A DNA stretch of 64,000 nucleotides from Chersky-840 sp963848335 (GTDB lineage Bacteria; Actinomycetota; Acidimicrobiia; Acidimicrobiales; UBA8190): NCBI GenBank assembly GCA_963848335.1, contig CAWKDD010000001.1, positions 186,001-250,000 of the forward strand. Reading direction: 5' to 3'. The stretch's first letter is position 1. Each line of letters opens with the position of its first letter. Positions 44,619-54,977 of the stretch are shown here, piece after piece. A program made the translations under genes and the position numbers. The notes beneath the pieces are model-generated. The model was not told the origin of the DNA, searched no databases, and saw only the letters and a program-made list of their open reading frames with translations.

Positions 44619-46253
44619 CGCCGATCCGACCGGGACGCCCGTGCACGCCCGACGACGACCCGCTGGTGGCGCAGCGGCGGTTCTCTACCAGGTGTACGTG
44701 CGGTCCTTCGCCGACAGCGACGGCGACGGGGTGGGGGACCTGCGGGGACTGCTCGGACACCTCGACCATCTGGCCTGGCTGGGCGTCGACGCGCTGTGGC
44801 TGAGCCCCGTCATGCCCTCGCCCAACGCCGATTGGGGCTACGACGTCGCCGACTACTGCGCCGTGCTCCCCGAGTACGGCACCATGGACGATCTCGACGA
44901 GGTGATCGCGGCGGCACGACGCCTCGGCATCCGGGTGCTGCTCGACCTCGTCCCCAACCACACGAGCGACCGCCACCAGTGGTTCGTCGACGCCCGCACC
45001 GCCGCTGGACTCGCGCCATCGCGACTGGTACGTGTGGGCCGACCCCAAGCCCGACGGCTCGGCGCCGAACAACTGGGTGGGGTCAGCTTCGGCGGCCCGG
45101 CGTGGACGCTGCGACACGGCCACCGAGCAGTACTACCTGCACAACTTCCTGCCCGAGCAGCCCGACCTCAACTGGTGGTGCGACGAGCGTCCGCAGACGC
45201 CTTCGACGACATCGTGCGCTTCTGGTGGGACCGCGGCGTGGCCGGCTTCCGCATCGACGTCTGCAACATGATGGTGAAGGACGCGGCGTTGCGCGACAAC
45301 CCGCCCGCCACCGAGGACGACCCCTTCATCATGCAGATGTTCGGCCAGCGTCCGATCTACAACGGCAACCGTCCCGAGGCCCACGACATCCTGCGCCGGT
45401 GGCGGGCCATCGCCGACGGCTACAGCCCGCCGCGGCTCCTGCTGGGGGAGACCAACGTCGACACCCTGGAGAACCTCGCCTCGTACTACGGCGCGGGGGA
45501 CGACGAGCTGCACCTGGGATTCAACTTCCCCTTCATCGAGGCCCCCTTCGAGGCGGGGGCACTGTCCGACGTGGTGGAGCGCACCCTGGCCCTGCTCCCC
45601 CCGGCGGCGTGGCCGGTGTGGACGGGCTCGAACCACGACGTGTCGCGCCTGGCCACCCGGTGGTGCGGCGGCGACCCCGCCAAGGTCCGCCTGGCGCTGC
45701 TCATGCTCCTCACCCTGCGGGGCACGCCCGTGCTCTACCAGGGCGACGAGATCGGGCTGACCGACGGCGACATCACCAAGGACCAGCTCCTGGACCCGGT
45801 GGGGCTGCGCTTCTGGCCCCACTACAAGGGCCGCGACCCCGAGCGCACCCCCATGCCCTGGGACGGCGGGCCCAACGCCGGGTTCACGCGCGCCGGGGGT
45901 GGTGCCGTGGCTGGCGCTGGCCGACGCCCCGGTGCACGTGGCCGGCCAGCACCACGAGCCGGGGTCGGTGCTGCACCTCGTGCGCGACGTCATCGCCCTG
46001 CGCCGGGGTTCGGCCGACCTCGTCTCCGGCGACTACCGCCGTCTGCCCTCGGGGGAGGGGACGTGGGTGTACCGACGCGGGACGGGCACGGTGGTGGCAC
46101 TGAACCTGTCGGACCGCCACGAGGAGATCGATCTTCCCCCGGGGCTCGGGACCCTGGCGCTGGCCACGCACGCGCCAGGGGGAGGGATCGGCCGTCGGCG
46201 AGGTGCTCGGGCTGGGCCCGTGGGAGGGCGCCGTGCTCACCAGTCGAGGTTGA
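44608..46253 (+). CDS. Glycoside hydrolase family 13 alpha-glucosidase (frame slips)
   Basis: Retaining alpha-glucosidase/oligo-1,6-glucosidase type. YQVYVRSFADSDGDGVGDLR starts the (beta/alpha)8 barrel; conserved regions are DLVPNHTSDRHQWF, GFRIDVCNMM (nucleophile Asp), LLLGETNVDT (acid/base Glu), and WTGSNHDVSRLATRW (transition-state Asp). RTPMPWDGGPNAGFT is typical of this subfamily. Slips near 44660, 45010, 45080, 45190, 45895 and 46190 are needed; the restored end is WEGAVLTSRG. About 545 residues. Tail overlaps the opposite SDR gene by 17 bp. Confidence 0.87.
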
Positions 46254-47033
46254 GCACCTCGCGCATGGCCTTCTCGAAGGTGGCGTCGTCCATGGTGGCG
46301 CGCGCCCCGAGCACCATCTCGGCGTCGACACCCACCGGGACACGCCACGCCGGGCCCGGGGACTCGATGGCGTCGGCGATGGCCCTGGCGACCACGTCGG
46401 GCCCGGGGGCGGCGTCCCGACCGAGCTCGGCCTCCACCCGTCCCATGATGGCTTCGAGCTCGTCGTAGGGCGGCGCGTCGACGCCGTAGTCGTGATGCGA
46501 CTCCGAGAGGTTCGTCCTGAAGTACCCCGGCTCGATGACGACGGTGCGGATCCCGAAATGGCCGGCCTCGATATGCAGCGACTCGGACATGGCCTCGAGC
46601 GCGAACTTCGGTGGCGGCGTAGAAGCCCGACAGGGGCGCCGAGACCCGGCCCGACACCGACGACACGTTGACCACCGTGCCCGCCCCCCGGGCCCGCATC
46701 TGGGGGAGCACGGCCTGCATCATGCGCAGCGGGCCGAAGACGTTGGTCTCGAAGACGCGCCGCACCTCGGCCATGGGCACCCGCTCGATGGGCCCGCCGA
46801 TCCCGATGCCGGCGTTGTTGACGAGCACGTCGAGGTCCCCGGCCGCGGCCACGGCGGCGGCCACCGAGGCGTCGTCGGTGACGTCGAGGGCGAGGCGCGC
46901 CGCCACGTCGATGTCGGCCAGCGTCTCGGGCCGCCGGGCCGTCGCCACCACCTCGTAGCCCCGCCTGGTGAGCTCGACGCGCGGTGGCACGCCCGAACCC
47001 GGTGGAGCATCCCGTGATGAGCGCCCGAGCCAT
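46237..47033 (-). CDS. Short-chain dehydrogenase/reductase (frame slips)
   Basis: Classical SDR, about 265 residues. NAD(P)-binding TGCSTGFGR at residues 7-15, then after a slip near 46985 RRGYEVVATARRPETLAD, the NNAGIGIGGPIE motif, and VVNVSSVSGRVSAPLSGFYA; a second slip near 46610 leads to the YxxxK helix and MSESLHIEAGHFGIRTVVIE. End LNLDW at 46237. Start ATG 47033, divergent from the GrpB gene. Substrate unknown. Confidence 0.85.
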
Positions 47034-47092
47034 GTGCCGCCTCCCGCCTGCCCGGCGGAGCCCGTCCCCGCCGAGGGCCCGAGGATAGGGGA

Positions 47093-47686
47093 GTGGGCGA
47101 CGATGGTCAGGTGGAGGACGACCATCTCGACGCGCTGCTCGACGCCGTGTTGGTGGGGGGCCGCGAGCGGCGCGACGTGGTGATGGCCGAGCCCGACCCC
47201 ACGTGGCCGGCCACCTTCGAGCGTCACCGGGCCGTGCTGGCGCGGACCCTGGGCGCCGGGGCCCGCCGGATCGACCACGTGGGGTCGACGGCAGTGCCCG
47301 GGCTGGCGGCCAAGCCCATCGTGGACATCCAGGTCACCGTGGTGGACCCCGACGACGAGGCCGCCTTCGGGCCCGCTCTGGAGGACGCGGGCTACGTGCT
47401 GCGCGTCCGCGAGCCCCGGCACCGGATGTTCCGCACCCCGGCCCGCGACGTGCACGTGCATGTGTGGGAGGCCGGCTCCGACGACGAGCGCCGGCACCTG
47501 CTGCTGCGGGACTGGTTGCGCGTGGACGAGGCCGACCGCACGCGCTACGAGGACACCAAGCGTCGGCTGGCCCGGCGCCGCTGGCGCGACATGAACTACT
47601 ACGCCGAGGCCAAGACGCCGGTCATCACCGAGATCATGGCGCGGGCCGAGGCCTGGGCCCGCCGGGAGGGCTGGCGGCCGGAGTGA
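47093..47686 (+). CDS. GrpB family protein (UPF0157)
   Basis: 197-residue protein of the GrpB/UPF0157 family, which has a nucleotidyltransferase-like fold. Signature: PDPTWPATFERHRAVLARTL, RIDHVGSTAVPGLAAKPIVD, IQVTVVDPDD, and the C-terminal YYAEAKTPVITEIMARAE. GTG 47093 or a GTG six codons later could be the start; no ribosome site is obvious. Function unresolved in the family; sometimes fused to dephospho-CoA kinase. Confidence 0.87.
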   Translation: MGDDGQVEDDHLDALLDAVLVGGRERRDVVMAEPDPTWPATFERHRAVLARTLGAGARRIDHVGSTAVPGLAAKPIVDIQVTVVDPDDEAAFGPALEDAGYVLRVREPRHRMFRTPARDVHVHVWEAGSDDERRHLLLRDWLRVDEADRTRYEDTKRRLARRRWRDMNYYAEAKTPVITEIMARAEAWARREGWRPE

Positions 47687-47713
47687 CGGCGGCGCCCCGC
47701 CCCCGAGTGCGAC

Positions 47714-48816
47714 CTAGAGCGCGGCGGTGAGCGCGCCGAGGGGCATGCGGAGGTCCTCGAGCATGCGGAGGTCCTCCTCGGGCGACCGCCCCAGGGTGGT
47801 GAGGTAGTTGCCGACGATGAGGGCGTTGATGCCCGCCGTCATGCCCATGGCCTGGAGGTCGCGCAACGTCACCTCTCGGCCCCCGGCGTAGCGCAGGATC
47901 ACCCCCGGAAGGGCGAGACGGAACAGGGCGATCCAGCGGATGGCGTCCCAGGCCGCCACCACGGGCCGGTCGCCGAGGGGGGTTCCGGGCCGCGGGTTCA
48001 AGAAGTTGAGCGGCACCTCGGTGGGGTCGAGCTCGCGCAGCTGGAGGAGGAGCTCGACGCGCTGGGCGTCGCTCTCGCCCATGCCCAGGAGCGCCCCGCA
48101 GCACAGCTCCATGCCATGGGCGCGCACCAGGCGGCACGTCTCGGCACGCTCGTCCCAGCCGTGGGTGGTGACCACGCCGGGGAAGTAGGAGCGGGCCGTC
48201 TCGAGGTTGTGGTTGTAGCGGTGCACCCCGCCGGCGGCGAGCCGCCGCGCCTGGTCGTCGGTGAGGATGCCGGCGGACACGGCCACGTTGAGACCGGTCT
48301 GCTCCCGGACCAGGGGCACGAGCTCGAGCACGCGCGCCCAGGATGCGCTCGTCGGGGCCGCGCACGGCGAGGACGATGCAGAACTCCGAGGCGCCCAGGG
48401 CCGCGGTCTCGCGCCGCGGCCCGCAGGACCTCGTCGGTGTCGAGGAAGGGCGTGGCCTTCACCGGAGTGTCGAAGCGCGACGACTGCGAGCAGAAGTGGC
48501 AGTCCTCGGGACATCCTCCCGTCTTGGCCGACAAGATGCCCTCCACCTCGACGTTGGGCCCGCACCATGCCAGCCGTACCTCGTGCGCCAACGACGCCAG
48601 TCCCGTCACCGACTCGTCGGGCACCACCGCCAGGTCCCCCAATTCGTCGGCCTCCAGGAGGCGGTGCTCGTCGAGCAGGGCCACCGCGGCGGCGCCGAGG
48701 GCGGCCCGTGCCCCGGACGCGTCGAGAGGCGGGGGGAGCTGCACGGGGCAGGGCTCGATGGGCGCTCGCAGGGAGACGGTGCTACGCGTGGGGGAGGCGA
48801 CGGCGTCGGCAGGCAC
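47714..48816 (-). CDS. bioB: Biotin synthase (frame slips 48340-48430)
   Basis: Radical SAM enzyme inserting sulfur into dethiobiotin. CPEDCHFCSQS gives the three Cys binding the SAM [4Fe-4S] cluster; then RFDTPVKATPFLDTDEVLRA. After slips between 48430 and 48340: VRGPDERIL, LVREQTGLNVAVSAGILTDD, GVHRYNHNLETARSYFP, GMELCCGALLGMGESDAQR, and PLNFLNPRPGTPLGD. End MPLGALTAAL. GTG 48816 is the likeliest start; it is divergent from the acyl-CoA dehydrogenase. No bioA/F/D neighbours. Confidence 0.9.
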
Positions 48817-48865
48817 CGGAACACGGTAGCGGCCGGCCCCGAGGGGCCCGAACAGGAGGCAGGCC

Positions 48866-50164
48866 GTGGCGTGGGACTTCGAGACCGAACCCGAGTACGA
48901 GGCCAAGCTGGCCTGGGCGCGCGCCTTGGTCGACGAGGAGGTCCTGCCGCTCGAGACCCTCGACCTCGATGGCGACGACCTCCTGAAGGCGATCCGACCC
49001 TTGCAGGAGCAGGTCAAGGGCGAGGGCCTGTGGGCCGCGCACCTTCCCCCCGAGCTCGGGGGCATGGGCTTCGGCCAGGTCAGGCTGGGGCTGCTGCACG
49101 AGGTTCTGGGGCGCTGCTTCCTGGCGCCGGTCGTCTTCGGCAACAACGCGCCGGACTCGGGCAACGCCGAGCTGCTGGCGGTGGGGATCGAGGCCAACGG
49201 GCGCCACGACCAGCGCACGCGCTGGCTCGAGCCCCTGTTGGAGGGCAAGCTCCGCAGCGCCTTCTCCATGACCGAGCCCGGCGCGGGGGCGGACCCGACC
49301 CTGATCGCCACCACGGCGGTGCGCGACGGCGAGGAGTGGGTGATCAACGGCCACAAGTGGTTCACCTCCAACGGTTCGGTGGCCGACTTCCTGATCGTCA
49401 TGTGCGTCACCAATCCCGACGTCCACCCCTACGCGGGGTGCTCGATGGTCCTCGTCCCGGCGGACACCCCCGGGGTCGACATCGTGCGCGACGTGCCCAC
49501 CATGGAGCACCCCTTCCCCCACTTCGGGAAGTTCGGAGGCCATTCCGAGATCGTCTACCGCGACGTGCGCGTGCCGGCGGAGAACCTGGTGGGAAACGAG
49601 GGCGACGGCTTCCGCCTGGCGCAGATGCGACTGGGGCCCGGTCGCATCCACCACTGCATGCGCTGGCTGGGCCAGTCCCGGCGCGCCTTCGACATGCTGT
49701 GCGAGCGGGCGGTGTCGCGCCATCTCCACGGGTCGCTGCTGGCCGACAAGCAGATGGTCCAGAGCTGGGTGGCCGACTCCATGGCCGAGATGACCGCGGC
49801 CCGGCTCATGACCCTGCAGGCGGCGTGGAAGATGGACCGCGAAGGCGCACCGGCAGCCCGGGTGGAGATCGCCATGATCAAGTACTTCGGCGCCGGGGTC
49901 CTCTACAACGTGATCGACCGCGCCATCCAGGCCCACGGCTCGCTCGGCTTCTCGACCGACATGCCTCTCGAGCACATGTACCGCGCGGCGCGCGCGGCCC
50001 GTATCTACGACGGGCCCGACGAGGTGCACAAGGTCACCGTGGCCCGTCAGGTGCTCAAGCGCTACGTGCCGGCGGAGGTACCCACCGAGCACGTGCCGAC
50101 ACGGCGCGAAGCGGCCCGGAAGAAATTCGCCGACCTGCTCGCCGAGGTGAGCGCCAACGACTGA
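48866..50164 (+). CDS. Acyl-CoA dehydrogenase
   Basis: 432-residue FAD flavoprotein that makes a 2,3-double bond in an acyl-CoA. Intact. FSMTEPGAGADPTLIATTAV, then NGHKWFTSNGSVADFLIVM is the FAD/substrate signature, and AIQAHGSLGFSTDMPLEHMY with RIYDGPDEVHKVTVARQVLK close the C-terminal helical domain. GTG 48866 follows AGGAGG. It resembles the FadE-type long-chain group; no electron-transfer partner is adjacent. Confidence 0.92.
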   Translation: MAWDFETEPEYEAKLAWARALVDEEVLPLETLDLDGDDLLKAIRPLQEQVKGEGLWAAHLPPELGGMGFGQVRLGLLHEVLGRCFLAPVVFGNNAPDSGNAELLAVGIEANGRHDQRTRWLEPLLEGKLRSAFSMTEPGAGADPTLIATTAVRDGEEWVINGHKWFTSNGSVADFLIVMCVTNPDVHPYAGCSMVLVPADTPGVDIVRDVPTMEHPFPHFGKFGGHSEIVYRDVRVPAENLVGNEGDGFRLAQMRLGPGRIHHCMRWLGQSRRAFDMLCERAVSRHLHGSLLADKQMVQSWVADSMAEMTAARLMTLQAAWKMDREGAPAARVEIAMIKYFGAGVLYNVIDRAIQAHGSLGFSTDMPLEHMYRAARAARIYDGPDEVHKVTVARQVLKRYVPAEVPTEHVPTRREAARKKFADLLAEVSAND

Positions 50165-50264
50165 GCGGGGACCGTATTTGACGATCTCGACGCCCGTCTG
50201 ACCAAATCAACCCAATGACCTGCCCGACGCTGTCGACGCGCGCCCCCATCCCCGAGGAGCCCGG

Positions 50265-51101
50265 ATGCGGGTGACGATCTGCGGGGCGAGGGGTTCGACC
50301 CCCGCCTCGGGCCCCGAGCACGTGCGTTACGGGGGCCACACCTCGTGCGTGGCGCTGGCGCACGACGGCGAGCGGGCCAGCCTCGTGCTCGACGCCGGAA
50401 CCGGAATCCGCCTCGTCACCGGCCTCCTGGACGGGCATCCCTTCGCGGGGTCGATCGTGCTCGGGCACCTACACTGGGACCACACCCAGGGACTGCCCTT
50501 CTTCGCCGCCGCCGACCGCCCCGACGCTCGCACCGACTTCTACATGCCGGCGCAGGGTGACGCCGAGGAGATCCTGCGCCGCGTCATGTCGCCACCGCAC
50601 TTCCCCATCACGCCTGCCGACCTGCGCGGGGCGTGGACGTTCTCAGGGCTCGAACCCGGCACCGAGCACGACATCGAGGGATTCACGGTCCTCGCCCTGG
50701 AGATCCCGCACAAAGGAGGCCGCACCTTCGGCTTCCGCGTCTCGGACGACACGGCCACGATCGCCTATCTCTCGGACCACTGCCCCACCTCGCTCGGCCC
50801 CGGGCCCGACGGGTTGGGCGAGTACCACGAGGCGGCCCTGGCCCTGGCGCGCCAGTGCGACCTCCTGGTCCACGACGCCCAGTACCTCGACGAGGAGCTC
50901 GAGAGGCGGGCCGATTTCGGGCACGCCGCTTCCGGCTACGCCGTGTGCCTGGCGGCGCGAGCCGGGGCCCGGCGCGTCCTGCTGTACCACCACGACCCGC
51001 CCCGCACCGACGACGAGATCGACGCCGTGGTGTCGTGCTATGCGCTGTCCCCGGTTCCGGTGGGCGCGGCGGCGGAGGGCATGGTCCTCGACCTCCCCTG
51101 A
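50265..51101 (+). CDS. MBL-fold metal-dependent hydrolase
   Basis: 278-residue metallo-beta-lactamase-fold hydrolase of the phosphodiesterase/PhnP-like kind. MRVTICGARGSTPASGPEHV start, then LVLDAGTGIRLV, the metal motif HLHWDHTQGLPFF near residue 67, SDHCPTSL with Asp ligand, HDAQYLDEEL and the C-terminal LLYHHDPPRTDDEID. ATG 50265 has GAGGAGCC nearby. The 100 bp upstream contains TTGACG at 50179 but no convincing -10. Substrate unknown. Confidence 0.88.
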   Translation: MRVTICGARGSTPASGPEHVRYGGHTSCVALAHDGERASLVLDAGTGIRLVTGLLDGHPFAGSIVLGHLHWDHTQGLPFFAAADRPDARTDFYMPAQGDAEEILRRVMSPPHFPITPADLRGAWTFSGLEPGTEHDIEGFTVLALEIPHKGGRTFGFRVSDDTATIAYLSDHCPTSLGPGPDGLGEYHEAALALARQCDLLVHDAQYLDEELERRADFGHAASGYAVCLAARAGARRVLLYHHDPPRTDDEIDAVVSCYALSPVPVGAAAEGMVLDLP

Positions 51102-51110
51102 TCCGTGCCC

Positions 51111-52657
51111 TCAGATCCGGTGCCGGCGCCGGTCGAAGAGCACGCGCCGGGCGCAGTTGTGCCCGGCCATCCCGTGCACGCCGCCGCCGGGATGGGTCGA
51201 GGCGGAGCACAGGTAGAGACCCTTCACCGGCGTGGCGTAGCGGAACCAGCCCGGGACGGGCCGGAACACCAGTTGCTGGTCGAGGGCGCTCGACCCCGCC
51301 CCGAGGTCGCCCCCCACCAGGTTGGGGTTCTCTTGCTCGAGGTCCTGGGGGGTGCGCACCGCGGTGCCGACCACCCGGGTGCGGAGCCCGGGGGCGTGTT
51401 CCTCGAGCCGGTCCATGACCACCTCGAGGAAGGCGTCCCTGGACTTCGCCCAGGAGCCGGTGCTGCGGGGCACGGGGGGCACGTGGGTCTCGATCCACAG
51501 CGTGTGGCCGCCGGCCGGGGCCCGGCTGGGGTCGGCCACGCTCTGCTGGCCCACGATGAGCATGGGCCGGGCGGGCAGGAGGCCGTGCCCGGCCTCGTGG
51601 GCGGCGGCGGCCATGGCGTTGAGGTCGCCGGTGAGGTGCACGACCCCGGTCTCGGCCAGGCCGGGTGCCGCCCACGGCGCCGGCCCGTCCAGGGCCAGGT
51701 CGACCTTGAAGACCCCCGTCCCGTAGCGGAAGCGCCGCAGCCCCGCCAGGTAGCGGGGGGGCAGGAGCTGCGTGTCCACGAGCCCGCCGAACAGCGCCCG
51801 GGGCCCGGTGTCGGCGAGGACGGCCCGCCGGGCGCGCAGGACCTCCCCGCCGGCGGTCTCGACGCCGGTCACCCGGTTGCGCTCGACGACGACCCGCGTC
51901 ACCTCGGAGGAGGTCACGACGTTGCCACCGGCCCCGGTCACGGCGGCGACGAGGGCGCCCGCCAACCGGCGCGCCCCCCCGACGGGCACGGGCATCCCGA
52001 GGTGCTGGGCCGCCAGGGCGAGGATGAGGGCGGGGGCGCGCTGCCGGGGACGTCGACGGGGACGTCGGCGTGCGACACGCCCGCGGCCAGCAGGGCCCGA
52101 GCCGCGGGATCGGCGAGGCGCTCGGCGCACAGCGCGTCCAGGGGACCGAGCAGCATCTGCGTGGTGGCGAGCAGGCCCTCCTGTCGGGCCCGGCGGGCGA
52201 AGGCCACACCGGCCCCCGGTGCCCCCACCGGCCCCAGCATCATGCGCAGGAAGGCAGTGCCGGCGTCGCACCACCACCGGTAGAGCTCGAGCCAGGCGGG
52301 GCCGTCGGCCGCCGCGCGCCGGGCGAGCCCGGCCGCGGTGCGCTGCGGCTCGGCGTGGCACACGGCGGCGTGCTCGGGCGACACGGCGGCGGCCACCGGG
52401 GACGGGAACTGTGCCCACTGCACGGAACGGTCGAGCCCGAGCTCGGCCAGCACCGGGGAGGAGTGCAACAATCCGTAGAAGGCGGAGTACGTGTCGTGGA
52501 CGTAGCCGGGAACGGTGTGCTCGGCGCTGTGCACGGCCCCGCCGGCCACGGCCGAGCGCTCGAGGACCGTCACGCTCCAGCCGGCGCGCGCCAGGAGGGC
52601 GCCGGCCACGAGCCCGTTGGGCCCCGACCCGATCACCACGGCGTCGACGTCGTCCAC
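51111..52657 (-). CDS. Phytoene-desaturase-like FAD oxidoreductase (frame slip near 52045)
   Basis: FAD-dependent NAD(P)/FAD oxidoreductase of the CrtI/phytoene-dehydrogenase family, about 515 residues. The dinucleotide fold AVVIGSGPNGLVAGALLARA begins at residue 6. After a slip near 52045: LILALAAQHLGMPVPVGGAR, ARRAVLADTGPRALFGGLVD, and the C-terminal FAD-binding STHPGGGVHGMAGHNCARRV. The last gene of a minus-strand operon with P450, CNBD protein and enoyl-CoA hydratase; a role in oxidising a lipid or isoprenoid is inference. Confidence 0.83.
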
Positions 52658-52702
52658 GGCCGACCGCCTAGGCGCGCCGGCGTGGTCGAGCGGGGTCCAG
52701 GG

Positions 52703-53699
52703 TCAGCGTCGTTCCTCGCGCCGGTGTCCGCTGCTGAGCTCGGCCAGGGCGTCGCTTGTCGATGGTGTCGGCCGACGCCACCGCCAGCTTGCAGGCCGTG
52801 ACGGCCCGGATCGTCGAGGTGCGGCGTCCCCCTTCGAGCACGGCCCGCTCGCCGTGCATGGACCCGGGCCCGTACTCGGCCACGCGCTCCCCGTCGACCT
52901 CGATGCGCACCACGCCGTCGAGGACGAGGAAGAGGTCGTTCTCCTCCGCGCCCTGCTCGGTCACGACGGCCCCGGCCTTGAAGCTCCGGACCTTGGCCTT
53001 GGCGCCGCCCTGCATGAGGGTCAGCGAGAGCTGGCGTTCGAGGGCCGACTCCACCTCCGTGGTGAGCGCCTCGGAGTCGCGGTCCCCCCAGGGGCTGTGC
53101 TTGCCGAAGGCGCGGCGGTACCAGTTGGAGAAGTCGATCATCCCCGACTTGAGCGAGAGGTTGCCGCCGTGGTCGTAGACCCAGTGGCGGGGGAAGCTGC
53201 TGGCACCGGAGAGCGCGAACGACGAGGACCCGTCGGCGCGCACCGTGAGCGCCAGCGTGGTCCAGGCCAGCGGAGCCGCGAATTGCACGTACGGCGCCCG
53301 ACGCACGCGGCGAGGGGCGGGCACACCCGTGCGGCCCCCGGCGGTCTGGAAGAAGGTCACCTCTTTGGCGCTCACGACGGGATCGGGCTGCAGGTCGGGC
53401 AGGGAGATCGCTTCGAAGGCGACCTGCTTCTTGCCCAGTTGCAGCAGGGTCGAGCAGATGAGCCCGCCACCGCCCTGGCCCTGTCCCACGATGCGGCCGC
53501 CGTCCACGTCGACCCAGGCGGTCAGACGGTTGGCGAAGCGGAAGCGCCCGTCGCGCTGCAGCGCGTCGAGATCCTCGATCACGTCGGGCGGCGGCTGGTC
53601 GTAGTGCGCCACCCCCGTCTCGAACGGCATCTTGGTCATGCCCCCCACGGCCTCCGACGGGATCCAGGAGATGGACGTGACAGAGGACTCGATTCTCAT
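52703..53699 (-). CDS. Cyclic nucleotide-binding domain protein (frame slip near 52760)
   Basis: About 331 residues. The N-terminal 215 residues are an unrecognised beta-rich domain (MRIESSVTSISWIPSEAVGG, VQFAAPLAWTTLALTVRADG, WYRRAFGKHSPWGD). The C-terminal 110 residues are a cNMP-binding fold: FKAGAVVTEQGAEENDLFLV, RIEVDGERVAEYGPGSMHGE, and RTSTIRAVTACKLAVASAD. A slip near 52760 restores DALAELSSGHRREERR with stop at 52703. The phosphate-binding Glu appears as GERAVLEGGRRTS. Not a CRP-type regulator: no HTH. Lies between the P450 and oxidoreductase genes. Confidence 0.72.
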
Positions 53700-53766
53700 G
53701 GTGCCTCCCCGCTCGCTCGCTCCCCGAAGAGTACCGAGCCCGGCGCCCGGCGCCCAGGGTTGGGGC

Positions 53767-54976
53767 TCAGGCCGCCACGAAGCGCAGCTCCGCCCGGCGG
53801 ACCCCGGTGACCACCGAAGAGGGGCTGCGCTGCACCGTGCCTGCCCGGGACACGTCGGCGAAGCGGTCGAGCAACAGCTCGAGCACCACCCGACCCTCGA
53901 GCCGGGCCAGGGCGGCCCCCAGGCAGAAGTGGTTCCCCTGGCCGAAGGCGAGGTGGGGGTTCGGGTCGCGCCCCACGTCGAAGGTCGAAGCACCGGCGCC
54001 GAAGACGTCCTCGTCGCGATTGGCCGAGGCGAACAACATGAGCAGCGTGCTCACCCTCGGCGACGGGCACGCCGCCCACCTCGGTGGGGCGCGTGGCGGT
54101 GCGCATGAACGACACCACGGGCGAGGACCACCGGAGCATCTCCTCCACCGCCCCGGGGACGAGGTGGCGCTCGGCGCGCAGCCGGCTCCACTGCCCGGGA
54201 TGGTCGGCGAAGGCGAGCAGCCCGGAGCTGATGAGGTCGCGGGTGGTCTCGTTGCCGGCCACGAGCAGCTGCACCAGGAACATGCCGAGCTCGTCGTCGC
54301 TCAGGCGTTCCCCGTCCACCTCGACCTGGGCCAGCTGGGTGAGCACGTCGTGGCGGGGCCGGGCGCGCCTGTCCTTGGCCGAGCCGACGAGGTACTCGAC
54401 CATCTCGGCCATGAGCCGGGCGCGCCGGTCGGCGGGCCAGTCCGTAGCCCCGGGGATGACCGCCTCGGACCACTCGTAGCAGCGCTCCCACTCGTCGTCG
54501 GGCACGCCGAGGATCTCCCCGATGACCTGGAGCGGGAGCGGCACGCTCAACGCGGAGACGACGTCGGTGGCCGCACCACCCTCGAAGCGCTCCACCAGGG
54601 CCGTGGTGCGGGCGCGGACCACGGGCTCGAGGGCGCGGACCACCGAGGGTTTGAAGGCGGGCTGCACGAGCCGCCGGTACCGGGTGTGCACGGGCGGGTC
54701 CGAGTGCATGATCGTCGGCGGCGACTCGTAGGTCGTCCCGATCTCCTCGACCAGGATGCCCCGGCCGGCGCAGAAGGTGTCGTGGTCGCTCTCGATGGCC
54801 GACACATCGGCGTGCTTGGAGACGGCCCAGAAGCCCTTCTCGGCGTTCCACGCCACCGGCGCCTCGGCGCGCAGACGGGCGTAGAGCGGATGGGGGTCGG
54901 CCGTATAGAGCTCGGGGTCGAGCAGCCGGGCGGCCAGCGCCACCCCCGGTCGTCCCCGCTCCGACACGGCGGTCAC
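53767..54976 (-). CDS. Cytochrome P450 (frame slip near 54060)
   Basis: Soluble bacterial P450, about 403 residues. Conserved parts: DPPVHTRYRRLVQPAFKPSV, I-helix LLVAGNETTRDLISSG, ExxR in EEMLRWSSPVVSFMRTA, and after a slip near 54060 the heme loop FGQGNHFCLGAALARLE with the thiolate Cys. GTG 54976 starts one nt after the enoyl-CoA hydratase stop, so the genes are co-translated. Needs ferredoxin and reductase from elsewhere. The lipid-type neighbourhood suggests hydroxylation of a fatty acid, sterol or terpenoid. Confidence 0.87.
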
Positions 54977-54977
54977 C

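Noticed and set aside
50285..50310. tRNA T-arm-like GGGGTTCGACCCCCGCC
   Set aside because: It lies inside the MBL hydrolase reading frame and no acceptor, D or anticodon arms can be drawn around it.
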